The notes below the pieces were generated by a model. The model did no database searches, was not told the DNA's origin, and worked only from the letters and a program-made list of their open reading frames with translations. From Clavelina lepadiformis (Eukaryota > Chordata > Ascidiacea > Aplousobranchia > Clavelinidae), in assembly GCF_947623445.1 (NCBI RefSeq), contig NC_135240.1:5208001-5272000 (forward strand): a stretch of DNA of 64,000 nt. The letters are read 5' to 3'. Made by a program: the position numbers and the translations under genes. Of this stretch, positions 57,309 to 64,000 are shown in pieces. The stretch's first letter is position 1, and each line of letters opens with the position of its first letter.

Positions 57309-59698
57309 GTTTACAGAAAGAATTTCTTATTCTTTTCTCAAAATATTGTAACTAAAACACAATAGTCAAATAGAGCATTTTCTTTACCCATGCATTGTAA
57401 AACATTACGCTAATTACACCATAATTCATTATATACACTGATATTCTGATGTCACTTTCACTTTCTATATAAAACTTTTTATCTTTTAATTACATAGCCT
57501 AAAGTTTTTAAATATGTTCATGTAGCAATTAAAGCCAGCGTAATGCCCAACAAAATATATAATGCACATACCAAATTTCTTAGTTTCTAGGAAAAATAAC
57601 TCCTACTGTTTTTTTTTTTATTACGAAAAACAAAAATATTGTGTTCGATGGACAGTAGGCTATTCAGTCTATTCAGTCTGTTCAGTTATAGCTAGCAAGC
57701 CACAACGCTACGAAACTAATCTGACGTCAAAGTAGGCTCATGTTCACTTGAAAATATCTCGCCGGTCATTTCTTGCAAAAGCTTTATTGTTCAAGTCTCA
57801 ATTACCAACTGACATCTTAGACTGACCTTCGACAAACGATGTCGTGCGTAGGGTCAAGGCGTTATGACAATACCTTGAGGGCAAATAATTTTCCCATCGG
57901 ATTTGTAAGATCTTTAAAGTAACATCGGTAGCTGCTGAGTCTCTTAATCAAGAGATGGTAGCAATTAAGCTTTTTTTTATCGACTGCAAACGCTAATCCT
58001 AGTGCTGTTTATCAGGCTTACAATTTAATCCGACGTTGATTGATGAAAGCAATGTTGTCAATTCCGGATGGAAACGCCTCATCAATTTTCCTCTACCTTC
58101 ACTTGGCAGGTTGCTTTCTTATCTTACTGAGCTGAATAATAAATGCTTGTACAAAACGCATTCTTAAGTTATAAAGATATCCGTTAACTTTTTCTTTTGA
58201 AATAGTACAGACTGCATCACAAATCTCTTGTTTCAGGTTAGCCAACAGCGAGCGCTACGCAATGCAGCTTACAAAATATACTGAAATGAGACATTAAACT
58301 TGTCTTATTCTTGTCGTCTGAGAAAACTTTCATCCTTCCTGAACAGAAGGCCATTGACTCAAAAATGCGTTAAATTATTTATCACTCTATATTTTCTTTG
58401 GTGAAAGAGAGAAATGTTTCACCGTATGTTCCATTGGAATGTTTCACGTCAAGAGATTACGCGTCGATGCTATTAGCAGCCTGTAAGACAATTGAATTAA
58501 AGTTCCCGGTTTGCATGGTAGGATTGTAGGCCATTATAACTGGAATATTTTTGCAGTTAAATGTTTATCTTTCACTCTTCATTTACATAACAAAATTGTT
58601 ACTTTTAGCTATAACGAGAACCCAAGTCTTTTTTGGTTTTGTTCATGTTTAAACGACAATTGTCAAAGAAATTTAAAACAATGAAATAGTTGAAACAAGG
58701 TGCCTATTTGCAGAGAAAAATACCCTGAATTGGCCATGTTTTTGCCTTGATTGTATCTATTGTAATTAACAACGATCATGTTTTTCACGATTTGTGTTTC
58801 TATGCATTAATTAATTTTACGCACCACTGCGCATACAACCGGCAAGCATTGAAGCGTGACATATCAACAGTTCGCAATTCAACAAATTGATCAGGGTTTG
58901 CCAGAAAGACTATGGGTTGCGTACAGGTTGTGCTCGTTGTTATTTCTTTAAAAAGTTTCTATAAAACGTTTTGACGTTATATACGTACAGTTTAGTTTAT
59001 TGCCAGAATTATTCTGACGAATATATTTCTATTTTGTGTTACACTATCCTTTACACTCTTACAGTCTTAGCCTTAAAGTTGAAGTCGGACAATGTTGATT
59101 GACGTATTGTACAGGCTGTATCGGCCTAGATCTTGATGTCAAGCTGTACTTTTTTGCTTCATGTTTCAGTGCTTGCAGCATAGTTGATCACTTTGCGCCG
59201 TGTATTTTGACAAAATCTAATTCAGCTGTCCTCAGCAGCAGCTTGGGAAATGTTCGCTTTGTCACTTGTCAGGTTGTTAACAAGAAATAACAGAGACACA
59301 AATTCTGCGACCCGACTGAAAATTATGGCGGTTTTTGACAAGAAAGTGTGTGTGCAAAAACGCAAACTTAGGCGTAAGGGCGAGTTTTGAATGAAGACTT
59401 AATTCTTTGGTTATTTATTATAAGTTGGCGTTCAAGCAGCCAACTTTTACTTTGGTTTGTTTATGATAAATTGGCGTGAATATGTAAAAGTTCGAGGTGC
59501 ATGTTGATGAGTCTTTTGCGTGCATGTGCCACACTTTCCACTTTGGATCCTGATGGTGATGACATAGATTAGAGCACTGGCAGACTGGCTCGCGATAGGC
59601 TAATGCAACTGAGGGTCAATGCCCTACAGCACTATACCATATCTAAATAAAAAACAGGCTTATTCCTATCGCTGAAATAAATGGTTATATTATTTCAG
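57309..59698. other. Intergenic region between divergent SLC7A4 and CCDC158
   Basis: AT-rich DNA with no supported gene. Its right part holds dispersed repeat copy 2 (59322-59560). Promoters of both flanking genes should lie here; none was identified. Confidence 0.5.
59322..59560 (+). repeat. Dispersed repeat, copy 2
   Basis: It matches 7103-7260 in the same orientation, starting tatggcggtttttgac and ending ccacactttccacttt. It ends about 140 bases before the CCDC158 start. Confidence 0.45.
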
Positions 59699-62600
59699 AT
59701 GGCTAGTAGTGACTATGACAGGAAAATAAAACAACTTTTTGAAGAAGGTAGAAAGTTGGGAGCTTCTGGATTAATTGAAGCTGGAAACACTGATTCCAAT
59801 GCAGGTAATTTGTGTGAGGGTAGATCTATATATGTTTTGAACTTTGGCTGTCAAATGAAAATATACTTTGGATTTTCCTTAAAAGTGTGTTGATTCCCTA
59901 TCTCTTTCTACTTGTATGTAGTTGGTAAAATACTTCTTTGTAAACTGTTGTAAAAAACATAAAAACTCTGTTAAGTGTTGTTGCTGTTGGGACATTTATA
60001 ATTTAAATTATATCTCTAATTTTATCTGAACAGTCAAACTGACTTCTTTGAAGCCAACCATTGATGTGCTGCAACTACAAGCAGAGCTGGAAAAGCAAAG
60101 CAAGGAAACGAACCAGCTTCAGCAGGACATAAATGCTGCGAAATATCGTATAAATAAAACCGGACAAGTCCTTGACCGGGAAAATGTTCAAACTGCGCCC
60201 GGTGCATCTTACCAAGACACGAATGCTTGTGGTGACTACAGAAGCACTTCAACTCCCTCGAGAAATTTCAACTCCAACAACAACGTTGTTGCCAACTATG
60301 GACTTGGGAAAGTGCATTCAGAGTATATTGCTTCTAGCACGGAAATGTCAGCTCTAACGAAAAATAAAATATACTTGGAAAATGTCTTGGAAGATGCACA
60401 GGTTTGTCGATCACATTGCATTGTTTAAACAGCGCCTTCATTGCCTGTGGTGCTATGACTTTGATTGTATTTGATTTTTATCTCAAAACTTATTGTAAAT
60501 TTTAACCATTGACTGTAGGGAACAAAAAGTAAGGTCAAAAAGCCTGAGGGTTTACGAAGTGCAAGATAAAAATTACAGTGGCGCTACTATGACGAAAAGG
60601 CCACCAAACCCAGAAATTTTTCCGCTCAAAAAAATTACTAACTAAAACAGAAAACCATAATTGTGTTAATAAAATGTGTTAATTGTAGATGGTTTCAATG
60701 GAAAAATCTTGTATGAGATTAAAAGCTAATACTTATACCGATAAGCTGCTACTTTTGTAATGGAACTACATTTTAGAATGGTTTCATATAAAATAGTGTT
60801 AACCAAACTATTACTAGCAGCTAAGTCATTATGATCTGCACAACCTTTCTCCCAATTTGCTATTTAAAATGATTTCAAGATTACAAGTGACTGGTAGAAG
60901 CCATACATATAGTTATATATGGTACGACACCATACAGCTATTTTAACTATAGCAGCATTATTATATCATTATAACCTTCACCTCATCCAGGCGCAGATCG
61001 AATACCTGACGAGGAAATTGGATGAATCTAAGGAGAGTGGTGAGCAACAGAAGGAGCACTTCCGAAGAGCGATCGAGGAGCTGCAGAGGAAGTTGCAGGA
61101 GACAGTGGCTGGGAGAAAGAAGTTGATGGATCTTCGGCAGCAGGACATGGATCAGCAGGAGGAGATGATCCACAACTTGCAGGTGAGTTTTTTTGTCAAC
61201 CTTTTCAGCTTCTGTTTTTGGTAAAATCCCTCTGTTGGTGTTAAAATAGTTATGTTTGTGGGTCAATGGTCTTGACGCATTTCCATTTATCTTTGCTTTG
61301 TAATTTCATTTCAAATTTTTCGGGTTAGGTTTAAAAATCATAATTTGCTTCATGCATTTCAAGTTTTCACTGTTTCTATCCTTAGTTGTATTTTTTATCT
61401 TTTAGACGACTTTAAAAGAGTTGGCAGCTTCCAATCAGATGCAGGAGCAAGCTCTCCTGGATGCTCACGAGCGGATGGAGATCCTCGAGAATAGAAATCA
61501 ATCAAATGAAAGGGCAATGTCTCGGATTAAAATAATTCTCGGAAACATGTTTCAGAAAGAAGCAGGCAACAGCAAAAGCAACAGGTACCAAGTCGAAAAC
61601 AAAAAATTCAAACAGTTGACGTAGTCGGTTTAGAAATCTGGACTTCTATTTATAAAGTAAATTGTTATTAATGTGCTCTCTTATTTACTTCCCTTTCGCC
61701 AGATATTTTGAAAATGACCACCTTACTGATATGCTGCCGGACTTGTTGGTCGATAGTTTTGAAAGATTTGTCAAAAATGCAACGGACGAGAGCGACTGTC
61801 TACGCAAGCAAGTCCTTCAGCTTGAGGCAGAGCTGCACGCAGCTAAACAAGTGAGAAATGTTTTCACTGTAAAATGAACAATGTAGAAGTTTTCCAAAAT
61901 TTGTTGGATGATGACGGTCTAGTTTTAAATTGTGGAAGAAAGAAGATTGTTTGCAACATTGTCCGCATTTTGCAGTATCTTTACTAAATGCAATATTATT
62001 TAGAGTCACATTTTAGTTTAAGAGGTTCAAAGTTTTCTGATCCATCGACATCTTTATTTTTCAGTCGCATGATGCGGAACGATTGGTGGCAAACTCGGAT
62101 GCGGCAGACATGATCCGGACTCTGAAGCTGGAGCAGGAAAAATTGCTGAATGACGAGAAGTGCAGATCCCAGAAAGCTGAGGAGTTGGTGAGATGTAGAA
62201 TTAATTGTGTAATTTTATCATCGTAATAATGAATTATTTTATGTTTGTCATCATATTATCGGTGAAATATTTAAAAAAATTGATATGATGTCGTTATGTA
62301 TGAATTACAGAATTGAAGACACACTTAAAGCATAGGAAGCAGTTTAAAGCGATGTAATTGCAAAGTGCATAATTGGTTAACTTGGGAATAATTTTCTGCA
62401 TAAAATAAATCAAATATTAAGATACTAGAAAACGCGCTCATAAATATACCAAAGAAAATCTTCTCGTATTCCAGTTGTCAGCAATGACCAATGAGGTGAA
62501 GCAACTGCAAATGGACAACAACGCTCAAACCCGATTGGCCGAAGATTTTCGTCAACAAACCGCCGAATTAAACAAGCAACTGGACGAGGTGACCGTTAAT

Positions 62601-64000
62601 CCCACAGGGGGGGTAATTAACGCTTGTAACACACCGGTTAATTGTCCGTCCTTCCAATCAACTCGGTCAACGCTCGATGAATTATTCAAGATTAGATTAG
62701 AATAAGTCGAGCTGATTCTCTTGTTACTACTCCCGCGAGATGCGCCGGACGCGACCTTAAAATCAATTCTTACCACATCTATTTCGCAGGCGAGACGGGA
62801 GCATTGTGACGTAAAAGGCGACCTTCAATCGAGGGTGGTAAGTCTAGAGTATGACGTCAGATCATCCAACGATCTAGCGCAACGTGTTAAGGGCGAAACC
62901 GCGGTGCAGTTGCAAAGGTGAGCTCTTGTGCATGTTAACAATTTGGCGGTGCTCGAATTTTCTGAAGTGTTCGAGCTGGGCTTTCTCATATTTTATTTTA
63001 TACCGCCCTACTGCGTCTCGAAACAAAGTCTTTTGATGAATTTTGTTTAAAATTGCTTGAGTAGATTTCTTAACTTGAGCATTATTTTGATTTTCTCTCA
63101 TAAATGTTTGATCGATTCAAAAACTTTGATTTAATGAACTCAAATCAAATTTTCAAAAATTTGTTTTTGGTTTTCCTGCTGCAGCATCACAGAGCTTCAG
63201 ACACGCTTACAGGAAACTTTGGAAGAACTTCAGACGGAAAGGGAACAACGCAAGGCATTGTGGGTAAAAGACAACGAATCAAGCCGCGAAATCAACGAAT
63301 TGAGGTCATTGACGTCACTTTTGTTACAATTTTTCACGTAATATTTGAGCCATTGTGATTTCGTGCGAGGTATTATGATGTCACAGTATGCTGACATTTA
63401 CTCACCAATCAGGTCGCAGGTCGAAGACAAAAGTTTAGAAATTTCGAGACTTCGCGAGATCGCGGCGCAGCTCAGGGGCGACCTCACCACGCGCGTGGCG
63501 AAAGAAATCAATGAAGCCGAGAACGCCGAGAGGAAGAAGGTGAGTTATCAGCACAATTGCGTCATATCCGGTACCGATTGTCAACCGCGATGTGTAAAGT
63601 GCAGTAGAGCAATGCCGACGGCCGCTCAACCTAAACTCAAAAGTGTTTTAGTTAATTGTCAACTAAGCGCAGTTCACTGATTAATTAAATTCGAAGTGAG
63701 CTGACTGGTAAGCGCTTTTTTGATAAACCATTTTTGTTACGAACAAAACCTTCACATCGCAGCAGTTTTAACGTTACTACATCGCCGTGTCTCCAGCGAA
63801 AACACGAACAAATGCTCAGGCGTCCACAATCCGTTCGTGGGTCTGACTCGTTAACTTCCTCACACGTTTCATTCCCCGCCAGGCCGAGGACAAGATTGAA
63901 GCGATATCCAGGGAGAACGTTTCACTTCGCGAGGAAGTGTCACGTGTTCGTGCGTCACTGGAGGCGACGGAACGTCAAATCGCGGACGGTGCGATGGAGC
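59699..64000 (+). CDS. CCDC158: Coiled-coil domain protein CCDC158 (N-terminal part, runs off the window)
   Basis: CCDC158 is a long coiled-coil protein with testis-biased expression in vertebrates and no proven function. Exons: 59699-59804, 60034-60401, 60991-61182, 61406-61584, 61703-61850, 62065-62187, 62475-62588, 62790-62917, 63185-63304, 63413-63539 and 63883 to beyond 64000, all in phase. The match to human is best across IYLENVLEDAQAQIEYLTRK, LQRKLQETVAGRKKLMDLRQ and YFENDHLTDML (human EHDSMSTLHF). The rest is heptad coiled coil rich in Glu, Gln, Lys and Arg. The start codon directly follows an acceptor (tatttcag|ATG), so the messenger begins with a spliced-on leader or a 5' UTR exon. 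It is divergent from SLC7A4. Confidence 0.85.
60402..60990 (+). other. CCDC158 intron 2
   Basis: A 589-base intron joining EDAQ to AQIEYL. Nothing else is seen in it. Confidence 0.6.

Noticed and set aside
1-64000. rRNA genes, CRISPR arrays, operons with ribosome binding sites
   Set aside because: None seen; the spliced genes show this is eukaryotic nuclear DNA.

Overview
This window is eukaryotic nuclear DNA from an invertebrate chordate, most likely an ascidian (Ciona-like). The reasons are an AT-rich background, compact genes with many short introns, a ParaHox Gsx gene, and chordate-type orthologues of CEP135, CCDC158, SLC7A4, METTL27 and MFSD4 packed tightly on both strands. The species is inferred, not proven. 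Exon models were built by hand: each was accepted only when splice sites, reading phase and family similarity agreed.

Layout. 173-6667 (-): the 5' coding part of an EFA6/PSD-type Arf6 exchange factor (most of its Sec7 domain), with a decayed Tc1/mariner transposase in one intron. 6668-11638: intergenic, with a tRNA-derived SINE and a 925-bp hAT element that has a perfect 8-bp target duplication. 11639-29092 (+): complete CEP135, 25 coding exons, 1223 residues. Two other genes lie inside its introns. One is an unrecognised single-exon gene on the same strand (14638-16020), whose frame is split by one UGA in a tobamovirus-type readthrough context. The other is a complete beta-glucuronidase on the opposite strand (19456-22132).

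29.1-43.0 kb is a rearranged segment. It holds a complete MFSD4-like transporter gene, a 5'-truncated second copy, a last-exon fragment of a third copy, three copies of an unknown ~0.9-kb segment, a duplicated CEP135 3' flank (one copy interrupted by a piggyBac-type MITE), a duplicated METTL27 5' end, and an intact METTL27-like methyltransferase. 43776-49177 (-) encodes a secreted protein of two tandem polyhydroxybutyrate-depolymerase-like domains; the halves have identical exon sizes and the second has lost its catalytic histidine. Then come Gsx (51531-52648, +), an SLC7A4-like amino acid transporter (53673-57308, -) and the start of CCDC158 (59699 to window end, +).

The genes share no single pathway. 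CEP135 acts in centriole assembly, EFA6 in Arf6 membrane and actin traffic, beta-glucuronidase in lysosomal glycosaminoglycan breakdown, MFSD4 and SLC7A4 in solute transport, Gsx in neural patterning. The strongest leads are the UGA-interrupted nested gene, the duplicated depolymerase with a probable dead domain, two stop-free in-frame introns, and the rearranged MFSD4/METTL27 block.
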